A stretch of 41,421 nucleotides of DNA from Actinomycetes bacterium. GTDB lineage: Bacteria > Actinomycetota > Acidimicrobiia > IMCC26256 > PALSA-610. Positions 1-8,054 of this stretch are shown piece by piece. Location of the stretch: contig JAODBI010000264.1 of NCBI GenBank assembly GCA_025463875.1, forward strand, positions 1 through 41,421, in the 5' to 3' direction. Every line of letters begins with the position of its first letter. Position 1 is the stretch's first letter. The translations under genes were made by a program, and so were the position numbers. The notes under the pieces were generated by a model. That model searched no databases. It was not told the DNA's origin and worked only from the letters and a program-made list of their open reading frames with translations.

Positions 1-1411
1 CGACCAGGCCGCCGTCGAGCAAGCCGTTCGTGTCGTGCAGGAAACACAGGTCGCCGCACAGCGCGACGACGGGTCCGCCGTGGGCGCCCGCGACGCCGGC
101 GACCGTCGAGACGAAACCGTCGATGCCGTTCGCACCCCGGTTCGCCAGTACCCGGACGCCCGCGCGCGGCGCCATCGACCATTCGAGCGCGCGCACCGGG
201 AGACTCGACGCGACGACGAGCGCGCCGCCGTCGGGAACCGCCTCCGACACGTCACGGGCGATGCGGCCTTCGCACGCGATGGTCTCGTCGAGCACCGCGT
301 CGAGGGCGCGCCGCGCCCGTTGTTCGGTGTCGATCCACTCGTGCGCCCATGGCGCCGGCGATCGATCACCGACGAGGCCGGTAGTCACGGCGGCGAGCAA
401 GGTGTTCCCGTTGGCGCGCACCCGCTCGGACGCGGTGTGCTGCGGATCGAGCCAGGCCGCGTCCGGATCGACGAGCACCGTCGGGACGCCGTCGAACGCG
501 GCGTTCGCGACCTTGCTCGTGACCGGCGCGCCGATCCGTACGACGAGCTCGGGCCGGTGCGCGCCGACGAACGACTCGACGCGCAACAGGCCCTCGTACG
601 TCGAGATCGCATGCGAACCATTGCGCAGCTGGGAAAGTGGATCGGCGATCACCGGCCAGCCGGCCGCCCGCGCGAAGGCCTCCGCGACCGACGGCTCGAC
701 GCCCGCACCCCATCCCGCGACCAGTAACCCGTTCGGCGTGTCCCGAACGAGTGCGGTCAGGCGTGCGACATCGGCCGGGTCGGGATCGAGGCGCGGCATC
801 GTCGACCGGATCCAGGGCGCGCCGCCCACGCGTCCGGGCGCCTCGAGCAACGGTGCGCCGCTCGGAACGAGGGGTTCGCGGAACGGCAGGTTGAGGTGCA
901 CCGGTCCCGCGGGTGGTCCTTGCGTCTCGGCCGCGGCGCGGGCCGCGAGCGCGCGCCAACGACCGTTCGTCTCGGATGCGGTCCCGGCCACCTCGGGCGC
1001 GCCCGGATCGTGGAACCAGCGCACCGCGCCACCGAAGAGGCCCGCCTGATCGATCGTCTGACCCGCGCCCCAGTCGCGCAGCTCGGGCGGTCGATCCGCC
1101 GTGCACACGAGAAGCGGCACGCGGGCGTGACGGGCCTCGACCACCGCCGGATGGAAGTTCACGGCCGCGGTGCCCGAGGTGCAGCAGACGATCGCGGGCC
1201 GGCCGCTCGCGAGCCCGATGCCGAGGCCACGAAACCCGGCCGACCGTTCGTCGAGCACCACGTCGACGCGCACGCGACCGTCTCGCACCAGCGCCAGCGT
1301 GAGCGGCGTGTTCCGGGAGCCGGGCGCCACCACGGCCGCCGTGATTCCGTTGCGGACCCACTCGTCGACCAGCGTCCGCGCGAACGAGGTCGTCACATCG
1401 ACGCTGCTCAT
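1..1411 (-). CDS. menD: MenD, 2-succinyl-5-enolpyruvyl-6-hydroxy-3-cyclohexene-1-carboxylate synthase (3' end outside window)
   Basis: ThDP-dependent enzyme that joins isochorismate and 2-oxoglutarate in menaquinone synthesis, in the cytosol. About 470 residues lie in the window. The start reads MSSVDVTTSFARTLVDEW, followed by the APGSRNTPL motif and the catalytic-glutamate segment VLDERSAGF. Near the window edge the ThDP/Mg motif GDLCFLHDTNGLL is present, so only roughly the last 100 residues should be missing for a family of about 550-580. The ATG at 1411 is preceded by a -10-like CATTGT and six bases with no Shine-Dalgarno, so the mRNA is probably leaderless. It diverges from menH, whose start lies only 18 bp away. 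Family call is secure. Confidence 0.95.
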   Translation of the reverse strand, partial: MSSVDVTTSFARTLVDEWVRNGITAAVVAPGSRNTPLTLALVRDGRVRVDVVLDERSAGFRGLGIGLASGRPAIVCCTSGTAAVNFHPAVVEARHARVPLLVCTADRPPELRDWGAGQTIDQAGLFGGAVRWFHDPGAPEVAGTASETNGRWRALAARAAAETQGPPAGPVHLNLPFREPLVPSGAPLLEAPGRVGGAPWIRSTMPRLDPDPADVARLTALVRDTPNGLLVAGWGAGVEPSVAEAFARAAGWPVIADPLSQLRNGSHAISTYEGLLRVESFVGAHRPELVVRIGAPVTSKVANAAFDGVPTVLVDPDAAWLDPQHTASERVRANGNTLLAAVTTGLVGDRSPAPWAHEWIDTEQRARRALDAVLDETIACEGRIARDVSEAVPDGGALVVASSLPVRALEWSMAPRAGVRVLANRGANGIDGFVSTVAGVAGAHGGPVVALCGDLCFLHDTNGLLDGGLV

Positions 1412-1428
1412 CGCGTCACAATGCCGGG
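1412..1428. promoter_or_regulatory. Candidate bidirectional leaderless promoter, menD/menH
   Basis: Only 17 bases separate the two start codons. On the plus strand CACAAT (1417-1422) sits six bases before the menH ATG. On the minus strand CATTGT (1423-1418) sits six bases before the menD ATG. The two hexamers overlap by five bases, so one melted region could serve both directions. No ribosome binding site fits in the gap. The promoter role is inferred. Confidence 0.5.
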
Positions 1429-2154
1429 ATGAGTCCCCCGACCGGACGCAGCGCGCCACCGCGGGTGGTCCTGATTCCCGGCTTCACGCAGACGGCCGCG
1501 TCGTGGCGAGGTGTACGCGCGGTGCTCGACGAGTCGTGCGAAGTCGTTGCGCTCGACGTGCCCGCGCGCGACTCCTTCGCCGCGACCGCGATCGCGATCG
1601 GCACGCGCGGGCGGCGGGCCATCTACGTCGGGTACTCGATGGGCGGCCGGCTCGCACTGCGGTTGGCGCTCGACCGTCCCGACCTCGTGCAGGGGCTGGT
1701 GCTCGTGAGCTCGACCGCCGGCATCGCCGAACCCGATGCGCGCGCCGAACGCGTCGGCGCCGACGAGGCGCTCGCCGAGTCGGTCGAACGCGACGGCGTC
1801 GACGCGTTCCTCGAACGGTGGCTCGCGCAACCCCTCTTCGCGACCGTGCCGCCCGACGCGGCGGGCCTGGCCGAGCGCCGCGGTCTGTCGGCGCGCTACC
1901 TCGCACACTGTCTGCGGGTGCTCGGCGCGGGAGCAATGGACCCGATGTGGGACCGGCTCGCCGAGCTCGAGATGCCGATCGCACTCGTGACCGGAACGAC
2001 CGATGCCAAGTACGAGAAGCTCGCGCTCACGATGCTCGAACGCATGAGGGGCGACGTCGTGCACGTACGCCTCGACGGCGGTCACGCGTTGCCGCTCGAA
2101 CAGCCGGCGGTGCTCGGGGGATTCATCGCGTCGTTCGCCGATCGTCACCGCTAG
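1429..2154 (+). CDS. menH: MenH-like alpha/beta hydrolase (SHCHC synthase)
   Basis: A 241-residue alpha/beta-hydrolase. The nucleophile elbow GYSMGG gives Ser70, with Asp192 in TGTTDAKY and His219 in DGGHALPLEQP completing a Ser-Asp-His triad. The oxyanion-side motif IPGFTQTAASW is near residue 16. In MenH the triad removes pyruvate from the MenD product (SEPHCHC) to give SHCHC. The assignment rests on this MenH-like sequence and its place between menD and menA; a general hydrolase could look similar. Its TAG stop shares a CTAG with the stop of convergent menA. The start is chosen on the -10-like hexamer six bases upstream. Confidence 0.85.
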   Translation: MSPPTGRSAPPRVVLIPGFTQTAASWRGVRAVLDESCEVVALDVPARDSFAATAIAIGTRGRRAIYVGYSMGGRLALRLALDRPDLVQGLVLVSSTAGIAEPDARAERVGADEALAESVERDGVDAFLERWLAQPLFATVPPDAAGLAERRGLSARYLAHCLRVLGAGAMDPMWDRLAELEMPIALVTGTTDAKYEKLALTMLERMRGDVVHVRLDGGHALPLEQPAVLGGFIASFADRHR

Positions 2155-3020
2155 CCGGCCCAGAGCCCGATCGCGAGCAGGATGCACAGCACGAGCTGGA
2201 ATCGGACCGTGCCCACGAGCGCGGCGATCAGACCGGGTGGATCGTGGCGCGTCAACATGGCGCGGACCGGCGCCACGGCGAGCGGAAGCGCGACGACGGC
2301 CAACAGCGCGCTCGGCACGAACGCTCCGCACGCAACGACGGCGACGATCGCACCCACGATGCACACGACGTAGAGCATGCGCGCCCGCGCCGCGCCGATG
2401 CGTACGGCCACGGTGCGTTTGCCCGTGACGCGGTCCGTGTCGACATCGCGCACGTTGTTCGCGAGGAGGATGCCGCACGCCGGGAGGCCGGCCGCGAGCG
2501 CCGCGACCCAGGCGACGCCGGGCAGCGTCCCGTGCTGCACGTACGCGCTCCCGGCGGTCGCGACGAAGCCGAAGAACACGAGCACCATCACCTCGCCCAG
2601 GCCGATGTAGCCGTAGGGCTTCGGGCCGCCCGTGTACGTGACGGCGGCCCCGATCGCCGCGACCCCGACGAGCAGCAGCCACGGGTTGACCACGAGCGAG
2701 AGCACCGCGCCGACCACTGCCGCCAACGCGAAGGCGAGGATCGCCGCGTTCCGGACCGCGCGCGGCGTCGCGAGCCCGGTGGCCGTGAGCCGCACCGGAC
2801 CGCGCCGTTGCGCGTCGGTTCCGCGCACGCCGTCGGAATAGTCGTTCGCGAAGTTCACGCCGATCTGCAGCGCAAGCGCGACCGCGGCCGCGGCGGCGGC
2901 GCGGGGCCAGTTGATCGGTCCGTCGAGCGAACCCGCGGCAGTGCCGACGAGGACCGGCGAGAGCGCGGCACCCAACGTCTTCGGCCGCGCGCCCTGGTAC
3001 CACAGCCTCGCAGTGGTCAT
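2151..3020 (-). CDS. menA: MenA, 1,4-dihydroxy-2-naphthoate polyprenyltransferase
   Basis: Integral membrane UbiA-superfamily prenyltransferase of 289 residues, which attaches the polyprenyl tail to DHNA. The first Asp-rich motif NDYSDG lies at 59-64 and the second, NNVRDVDTDRVTGK, at about 188-201; these bind Mg-prenyl diphosphate. About eight hydrophobic segments are visible, and the N-terminal WYQGARPKTLGAA is typical of MenA. It lies 10 bp downstream of menB on the same strand, so the two are probably co-transcribed. Its stop overlaps the menH stop. Confidence 0.95.
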   Translation of the reverse strand: MTTARLWYQGARPKTLGAALSPVLVGTAAGSLDGPINWPRAAAAAAVALALQIGVNFANDYSDGVRGTDAQRRGPVRLTATGLATPRAVRNAAILAFALAAVVGAVLSLVVNPWLLLVGVAAIGAAVTYTGGPKPYGYIGLGEVMVLVFFGFVATAGSAYVQHGTLPGVAWVAALAAGLPACGILLANNVRDVDTDRVTGKRTVAVRIGAARARMLYVVCIVGAIVAVVACGAFVPSALLAVVALPLAVAPVRAMLTRHDPPGLIAALVGTVRFQLVLCILLAIGLWAG

Positions 3021-3030
3021 TCGCGGGTCG

Positions 3031-3873
3031 TCACGGGCGCTTCGGGAATCGCTCGAACTCCGGCCGGCGCTTCTCGAGGTACGCGTTCTTGCCCTCCTGC
3101 GCTTCCTCGGTCATGTAGTAGAGCAACGTGGCGTCGCCCGCGAGCTGTTGGATGCCGGCGAGGCCGTCGTCGGCCGCGTTCATCGAGGCTTTCAGCATGC
3201 GGAGGGCAAGCGGCGAGTGCTGCAGCATCTTGCGCGCCCACGCGACCGTCTCCACTTCGAGGTCGGCCAGCGGGACGACCTTGTTGACGAGTCCCATGTC
3301 GAGCGCGGCCGGCGCGTCGTACTGCTCGCACAGGTACCAGATCTCGCGCGCCTTCTTCTGACCGACGATGCGCGCGAGCAGACCCGAGCCGAAGCCGCCG
3401 TCGAACGAACCGACCCGAGGACCGGTCTGACCGAACCGCGCGTTGTCGGCCGCGATCGTGAGATCACAGACGATGTGCAACACGTGACCGCCGCCGATCG
3501 CGTACCCCGCGACCATTGCGACGACCGGTTTCGGGAGCCGGCGGATCTGGATCTGCAGATCGAGGACGTTGAGGCGGCCGATGCCCTTCTCGTCGCGGTA
3601 GCCGTCGTCGCCGCGGACGCGCTGGTCGCCGCCCGAGCAGAACGCGTCGGGTCCCTCGCCGGTGAAGATGACGACGCCGACCTCCGGGTCGTCGCGGGCG
3701 ATCTCGAACGCGTCCCGGAGCTCGAACAGCGTCTGCGGCCGGAACGCGTTGCGCACCTCGGGCCGGCAGATCGTGATCTTGGCCATGCCGTCGGAGGTCT
3801 CGTAGGTGACGTCGGTGAAGCCGTCGGGAGTGCCGGGCTTCCACTCGGCGCCGGGCCGGATCACAGGCTCCAT
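3031..3873 (-). CDS. menB: MenB, 1,4-dihydroxy-2-naphthoyl-CoA synthase
   Basis: Crotonase-fold enzyme of 280 residues that cyclises o-succinylbenzoyl-CoA to DHNA-CoA. Visible motifs are FCSGGDQ at 78-84 (oxyanion hole), GYAIGGGH at 123-130 and [13 protein letters not shown] around 151-163 with the active-site Asp158. The C-terminal [21 protein letters not shown] is the usual MenB ending. I chose the ATG at 3873 because GGGAGG stands five bases before it; the frame stays open to 3924 but without such support. Position 151 is Gly (QTGPRV), as in bicarbonate-using MenB enzymes such as that of E. coli; the M. tuberculosis enzyme has Asp there, by family knowledge. First gene of a menB-menA unit. 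Confidence 0.96.
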   Translation of the reverse strand: MEPVIRPGAEWKPGTPDGFTDVTYETSDGMAKITICRPEVRNAFRPQTLFELRDAFEIARDDPEVGVVIFTGEGPDAFCSGGDQRVRGDDGYRDEKGIGRLNVLDLQIQIRRLPKPVVAMVAGYAIGGGHVLHIVCDLTIAADNARFGQTGPRVGSFDGGFGSGLLARIVGQKKAREIWYLCEQYDAPAALDMGLVNKVVPLADLEVETVAWARKMLQHSPLALRMLKASMNAADDGLAGIQQLAGDATLLYYMTEEAQEGKNAYLEKRRPEFERFPKRP

Positions 3874-3933
3874 GGGGCCTCCCGGTGGGGTTCGAGGCGG
3901 GCGAGAGATTCTGGGAGTGATCACTCCTACGGT

Positions 3934-3939
3934 TAGGGT
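3934..3939 (+). promoter_or_regulatory. -10-like TAGGGT upstream of menE small ORFs
   Basis: TAGGGT lies seven bases before a GTG at 3947 that opens a nine-codon ORF. The spacing matches other candidate leaderless starts in this window. It lies in the 125-bp divergent gap between menB and menE. Inferred. Confidence 0.4.
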
Positions 3940-3946
3940 ACCGAGC

Positions 3947-3976
3947 GTGAGCGGGCCCGACCCAACCCGAGCATGA
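3947..3976 (+). CDS. Possible leaderless nine-codon uORF 1 before menE
   Basis: GTG, eight further codons (peptide read as VSGPDPTRA) and TGA. The TGA overlaps the ATG of the next small ORF as ATGA at 3973-3976. A -10-like hexamer precedes the GTG by seven bases. Nothing shows that it is translated; the case rests on spacing and on the chain of overlaps leading to menE. Confidence 0.25.
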   Translation: MSGPDPTRA

Positions 3977-4002
3977 CCGGCGCCCGCGGGCGCGGAGCAT
4001 GA
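3973..4002 (+). CDS. Possible nine-codon uORF 2 coupled to menE
   Basis: ATG, eight further codons (MTGARGRGA) and TGA. The TGA overlaps the menE ATG as ATGA at 3999-4002. It could deliver ribosomes to menE, which has no well-spaced Shine-Dalgarno (GGAG is only one base before its ATG). Speculative. Confidence 0.25.
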   Translation: MTGARGRGA

Positions 4003-5216
4003 GCGCCGGCGACGAGTGCGACGTCGTCGCCTTCGTCGGCGCCGGGGCGCCGCTGGCCGAAGCCGCCCGGCGCGCCTGGGACGGCGGGCGGGCGATCCTC
4101 CCGATCAATCCCGCCTTCACGCCCGCCGAGATCACGACGCTGCTCGCGCGGTTGCGACCGACGCATGTCGTCGCCGATCGCGGACAACCGGGGGGATCGC
4201 GGTCGGCATTTCCGGGCGGTGTACCGGCGCCGGCCGGCACGGCGGCCGTCGTGGTCACGAGCGGGACCGAGGGCACGCCCAAGGGGGTCGAGCTCACCCG
4301 CGCCGGCATGGACGCGATGGGGCGCGGCTACTCCGCCGGTCTCGACGCGGGACCGGGCGATCGTTGGCTCGCGTGTCTCCCGCTGCACCACGTCGCCAGC
4401 CTCGGCGCGCTGGCGCGTTCGTACGTGACGGGAGTGCCCTGCACGGTGCACGCGCACTTCGACGTCGAACGCGTTGCACGGTCGCCGCGTGCCGAGGGAA
4501 CGACGATCGTCTCGCTCGTGCCCACCACGATCCGCCGGTTGCTCGACGCGGGCGCGCCGTTGCACGACTTTCGTTGGGTGATCGCCGGTGGCGCGCCCTG
4601 CCCGCCTGCGTTGCGGGCACGCGCCGAGGATGCGGGCGCACGCGTCATTGACGCGTACGGCCTGTCGGAGACGTGGGGCGGCTTCGCGCTCGACGGCACT
4701 CCGATCGACGGCGCCGAGGTGCGCACCGCGGCCGACGGCGAGATCCTCGTGCGCGGGCTCATGGTGATGCGCGGCTACCGGCTCGACCCCGAGCGTTCGC
4801 AGGCCGCGTTCGATGCCGACGGCTGGTTCCGCACCGGCGACATCGGCGCGATCGACGGCGACGGGCGCGTGCACGTGACCGACCGCGTGAAGGATCTCGT
4901 CATCACCGGCGGAGTCAACGTGAGCCCCACCGAAGTCGAGGCTGTGCTCGCGCGACATCCGCACGTGCACGATGTGTCGGTCGTGGGCGTTCCCGACGAC
5001 GAATGGGGCGAGCTCGTCGTCGCGTTCGTCGTTCCTCGCCCCGAGACCCGCGCCCCGAGCCTCGCCGAGCTGCGCGATTTCGCGCGCGAACACCTCAGCG
5101 GGCCCAAGTTGCCCCGGGCCGCGCACACCGTCGCGGAGATCCCGCGCACGACGAGCGGCAAGCCACTGCGCCGCCTCCTGCGCGAGCGGGCTACGGGAGA
5201 CGGCGCAGGCACGTGA
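3999..5216 (+). CDS. menE: MenE-like o-succinylbenzoate-CoA ligase
   Basis: ANL-superfamily adenylate-forming enzyme of 405 residues, making o-succinylbenzoyl-CoA, the MenB substrate. The P-loop [10 protein letters not shown] lies at 87-96, the A5-type motif DAYGLSET near 218-225, GWFRTGDIG near 275, the hinge [11 protein letters not shown] near 295, and the catalytic Lys388 in [10 protein letters not shown]. The N-terminal domain is shortened relative to typical acyl-CoA ligases of about 500 residues, as in actinobacterial MenE. Position beside menB supports the specificity. Its last 26 bases overlap the end of the convergent methyltransferase gene. menC is not in the window. Confidence 0.9.
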   Translation: MSAGDECDVVAFVGAGAPLAEAARRAWDGGRAILPINPAFTPAEITTLLARLRPTHVVADRGQPGGSRSAFPGGVPAPAGTAAVVVTSGTEGTPKGVELTRAGMDAMGRGYSAGLDAGPGDRWLACLPLHHVASLGALARSYVTGVPCTVHAHFDVERVARSPRAEGTTIVSLVPTTIRRLLDAGAPLHDFRWVIAGGAPCPPALRARAEDAGARVIDAYGLSETWGGFALDGTPIDGAEVRTAADGEILVRGLMVMRGYRLDPERSQAAFDADGWFRTGDIGAIDGDGRVHVTDRVKDLVITGGVNVSPTEVEAVLARHPHVHDVSVVGVPDDEWGELVVAFVVPRPETRAPSLAELRDFAREHLSGPKLPRAAHTVAEIPRTTSGKPLRRLLRERATGDGAGT

Positions 5217-5979
5217 TCGTGCCGACGAAGAGCACCGACCGGGTCGACGAATCGAAGAGCGGCGCAGTCGACTCGAGGAGCCAGCTGCGAATCTCGGAAC
5301 GCGGCGTGCCGCGCTCCGCGGCCGCGACACAACTGCTGACCGTGATCTGGTAGTCGACGAACGCCTCGTGCGTCATGTCGATCGGGTCCTCGAACGTGTC
5401 GGTGCCGAGAACCTCGAAGCCGTCGGGTGTCTCCGAGCGCGGGTCGCCGACCTGCGGGTTGCGCGGCGGGAGCGGATAGCGCGCGAACAGCTCACGGACC
5501 CACTTGTCGAAGCCGTCGACCGTGCGCATGCCCATGAAGTAGTGGTCGTACAGACCGACCCAACCGCCGGGACGCACCGCGCGGCGGAGCTCCTCGAAGA
5601 AGCGTTCCTGGTCGAACCAGTGGACTCCCGACGAGCACGTCACCGCGTCGAACGCACCATCGGCGAAACCGAGCTGCTCGGCGCGGCCGAGCGCGTACGT
5701 GACGTTCGCGACCCGCGGCGCGACGCGCATCATCTCGGGCGAGAGGTCGAGACCGACGACCGTGCCCGCGAGGTCCGCGAGCGCCACAGTCGACAGGCCG
5801 GTGCCGCACGCGACGTCGATCGCGCGATCGACGTCGGACTGTGCGCCGGTCGCCGCCAGCAGCGCGCGCAATCGCCCGAGCGTGCGCGGGTGATGGTCCG
5901 GGCGACCGTGCCTGTACAACGCTCCGACGTCCGCGGCCGCGAAGGGGTTGTCGGGCGCAGAGGGATCAGACGTCGTCAC
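5191..5979 (-). CDS. Class I SAM-dependent methyltransferase (Methyltransf_11 type)
   Basis: A 262-residue methyltransferase. SAM motif I reads DVACGTGLS near residues 54-62, motif II VVGLDLSPEMM follows, and FDAVTCSSGVHWFDQERFF is the post-II region of the Methyltransf_11 group. The substrate cannot be read from the sequence. It lies next to menE but lacks the typical MenG/UbiE signatures, so I do not call it the demethylmenaquinone enzyme. The GTG at 5979 is chosen because the open frame upstream is Arg-rich shadow and the upstream gene ends 14 bases inside this one, suggesting translational coupling. Confidence 0.8.
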   Translation of the reverse strand: MTTSDPSAPDNPFAAADVGALYRHGRPDHHPRTLGRLRALLAATGAQSDVDRAIDVACGTGLSTVALADLAGTVVGLDLSPEMMRVAPRVANVTYALGRAEQLGFADGAFDAVTCSSGVHWFDQERFFEELRRAVRPGGWVGLYDHYFMGMRTVDGFDKWVRELFARYPLPPRNPQVGDPRSETPDGFEVLGTDTFEDPIDMTHEAFVDYQITVSSCVAAAERGTPRSEIRSWLLESTAPLFDSSTRSVLFVGTITCLRRLP

Positions 5980-6340
5980 GCAGCGCCTCCTTCCACGTCC
6001 GAAACCGCGTGTGCCCGCGCCCGTCCGGACCCACGCCCTCTCCCGACCCGTCCGGCGACAGCCGGTACGTGAACCGCCGGCCGAGGTCGTCCGCGTCGAC
6101 CGCCATGTAACTCGCGTCGGCTTTGACCGCCGGTCCGGCGCGCCACAGCAGATACCGCCCGATCCGGCGCTTGAAGGCAACAAGATCGACGCCGATGTCG
6201 GTGCCGAGCGCGACCAGCTCGGGCGGCGCTTCGACCCATCGCGTCGCCGGAATCAGGAAGTCGCGTTGCGGGAGCGGCGGCAACTCGTCGGTGTGCCAGT
6301 CGCGATCGGTCGGCGTTCGTTCTTCGGCAGGAGTCGGCAT
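5966..6340 (-). CDS. Uncharacterised 124-residue protein
   Basis: I do not recognise the family. The protein starts MPTPAEERTPTDRDWH, has an acidic, Pro-rich N-terminus, then a core with FLIPATRWVEAPPELVALG and FKRRIGRYLLWRAGPA, and ends with GHTRFRTWKEALRDDV. No signal peptide or membrane segment is visible. The composition is balanced and unlike the Arg-rich shadow frames. It overlaps the following methyltransferase by 14 bases, so the two are probably co-translated and may act on the same molecule. Start ATG at 6340 by composition change; the frame continues upstream without credible protein. Confidence 0.7.
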   Translation of the reverse strand: MPTPAEERTPTDRDWHTDELPPLPQRDFLIPATRWVEAPPELVALGTDIGVDLVAFKRRIGRYLLWRAGPAVKADASYMAVDADDLGRRFTYRLSPDGSGEGVGPDGRGHTRFRTWKEALRDDV

Positions 6341-6360
6341 GTCGTGCCATGCTCCCACGC

Positions 6361-7395
6361 GTGACGAGCATCGCCGACCTCCCGACTCCTGCGCTCGTCG
6401 TCGACACGACGGCATTCGCCCACAACCTCGACGCGATGAGCGCGGCGCTCCCGGGCGCTCGGCTCCGTCCCCACGTGAAGGCGCACAAGTGCACCTCGCT
6501 CGCAAAGGAGCAGGCGCGCCGCGGTCATCTGCATTTCACCGCGGCGACGCCGCGGGAGATCGTCGGGATGGCGCACGCCGGCCTCGCAGACGACCTGTTG
6601 CTCGCCAACGAATGCGTCGACTCGACGCGGCTGCGCGCGCTCGCCGAGTGCCCGGCGCGCGTCACCGTTGCGGTCGACAGCGACGAGACGGTCGACGCGG
6701 CCGCGGCCAACGGCATCCAGGAGGTGCTCGTCGACGTCAACGTCTATCTCCCTCGGTGTGGATGCCGTCCCGAGGACGCGCCCCGGCTCGCGGATCGCGC
6801 ACGCGCCGCCGGCCTCGATGTGCGCGGGGTCATGGGCTACGAGGGGCACGCGGTCCTGATTCCGGACCGCGCCGAGCGCGAGGCCAAGACGGTTCAGGCG
6901 ATGGAGCGGTTGGCACGCGTCGCACAAGCAGTGGGCGGCGACGTCGTCTCGGCGGGTGGGACCGGCACGTTCGACCTCAACACCGCGGCGACGGAGATCC
7001 AGGCCGGCTCGTACGCGCTCATGGACGGCGACTACGGCAAGCTCGACATCCCGTTCCGGCGCGCACTCGCGATCGTCGCGACCGTCATCCACGCCAACGA
7101 CCGTTGGACGGTCGCCGACTGCGGGTTGAAGGCGATGGGCATGGACCACGGCAACCCGAGCGTCGACGACGCGGACGTGTTGTTCGTCTCCGACGAGCAC
7201 CTCACGTTCACACCGCACGCACCCATGCGCGTCGGGGATCGGGTGGTGGTGTGGCCCGCGCACATCGACCCGACGATCGCGTACCACGACCGCATGCACC
7301 TCGCCGAGAGCCTCGACTTCGACGCGACCGTCGTCGACACCTGGGCCGTCGACCTGCGAGGTTGGGACGTCGGCGGCGCGAACCGCGGGCGCTAG
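6361..7395 (+). CDS. Fold-III PLP enzyme, D-threonine aldolase / D-serine dehydratase-like
   Basis: A 344-residue alanine-racemase-fold protein. It begins ADLPTPALVVD, typical of the DSD1/DTA group, with the PLP-lysine segment RPHVKAHKC (Lys40). The phosphate-binding SAGGTGTFD and the C-terminal DCGLKAMGMDHG follow. The metal motif in WPAHID (His301, Asp303) has the HxD form that I associate with D-threonine aldolases; D-serine dehydratases usually have HxC. Cleavage of a D-3-hydroxy amino acid is therefore the best guess, substrate unproven. GTG at 6361 is preferred to an ATG at 6349 because the family homology starts there; CATGCT stands seven bases before it. Its stop shares a CTAG with the next gene. 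Confidence 0.85.
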   Translation: MTSIADLPTPALVVDTTAFAHNLDAMSAALPGARLRPHVKAHKCTSLAKEQARRGHLHFTAATPREIVGMAHAGLADDLLLANECVDSTRLRALAECPARVTVAVDSDETVDAAAANGIQEVLVDVNVYLPRCGCRPEDAPRLADRARAAGLDVRGVMGYEGHAVLIPDRAEREAKTVQAMERLARVAQAVGGDVVSAGGTGTFDLNTAATEIQAGSYALMDGDYGKLDIPFRRALAIVATVIHANDRWTVADCGLKAMGMDHGNPSVDDADVLFVSDEHLTFTPHAPMRVGDRVVVWPAHIDPTIAYHDRMHLAESLDFDATVVDTWAVDLRGWDVGGANRGR

Positions 7396-7982
7396 AGAAG
7401 GCGGCGAGCGCGGGCGAACACGTTGTCGGCGATCGCAAGCGTCACGAGCACACCGACCCCCACGACCACGAACATCACCGCCAGCACGACAACGGTCATC
7501 GGCCGCGGGACGTGCAGGACGGAGCTCAGGACCGTTCCGGGCGCCACGAGCACGTCCCAGCTGTTCAACCGGATGAAGCGGCCGAGGTACATCGCGAGCA
7601 CACACAATGCGTGCACGAGCACGATCGCAGGTGCGACGAAGCGCGACCGCACAGTGCGGTGCAGGAAGCGACGGAAGAGCTGGAGTGAGAGCGCGTATGA
7701 CGCAAGACCGAAAGCGAACAGCGTGCCGTAGGTGACGATCACCACGTAAGCCCAACTGTCGGACGACGCGAGCTTGATGTCGTGGACCATGTGCACCACA
7801 TCGGTCAACAGGTACGGCGCGTTGGGCAGGAACAACACCCACGCCCCGAACCCGAGCCACCACGCGACACCGCGCCGCACCGAAGTCGGGAACAGTGCAA
7901 GCGCGAGGACCGCCGGTACCGCGGCGAGGAAGATGTTCCAGAGCATGAACCCGTGCACCGGGCCATACAGGAAGGCGCCCAC
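7392..7982 (-). CDS. DUF1361 integral membrane protein
   Basis: A 196-residue protein with about six hydrophobic helices. The signature LPNAPYLLTDVVHM at about 52-65 is the DUF1361 hallmark, and MLWNIFLAAVP near the N-terminus is also typical. Function is unknown for the family. GTG at 7982 is chosen because TACGCT lies exactly six bases upstream (minus strand), the leaderless pattern seen elsewhere here. An internal ATG at residue 13 is the alternative. Convergent with the PLP enzyme, sharing the stop-codon CTAG. Confidence 0.8.
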   Translation of the reverse strand: MGAFLYGPVHGFMLWNIFLAAVPAVLALALFPTSVRRGVAWWLGFGAWVLFLPNAPYLLTDVVHMVHDIKLASSDSWAYVVIVTYGTLFAFGLASYALSLQLFRRFLHRTVRSRFVAPAIVLVHALCVLAMYLGRFIRLNSWDVLVAPGTVLSSVLHVPRPMTVVVLAVMFVVVGVGVLVTLAIADNVFARARRLL

Positions 7983-7988
7983 CGCCCG

Positions 7989-7994
7989 AGCGTA
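7989..7994 (-). promoter_or_regulatory. -10-like TACGCT, leaderless start of DUF1361 gene
   Basis: TACGCT on the minus strand lies six bases before the GTG at 7982, with no Shine-Dalgarno in between. The same hexamer and spacing occur before the acyl-CoA dehydrogenase gene at 28265. Inferred promoter. Confidence 0.4.
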
Positions 7995-8054
7995 CCTGCG
8001 ATCGCCGAAGTAGCGTCCGTCACCAACGCATCCGACGCGGGAGCCCCCACGACC

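Noticed and set aside
5191-5979. Methyltransferase beside menE as menG/ubiE
   Set aside because: Motif I is DVACGTGLS with Methyltransf_11 features; UbiE/MenG-specific segments are not seen. Location alone is not enough.
6253-7863. Long antisense frame opposite the PLP enzyme and DUF1361 genes
   Set aside because: Composition is that of a GC shadow, no motif is present, and both real genes are well supported.
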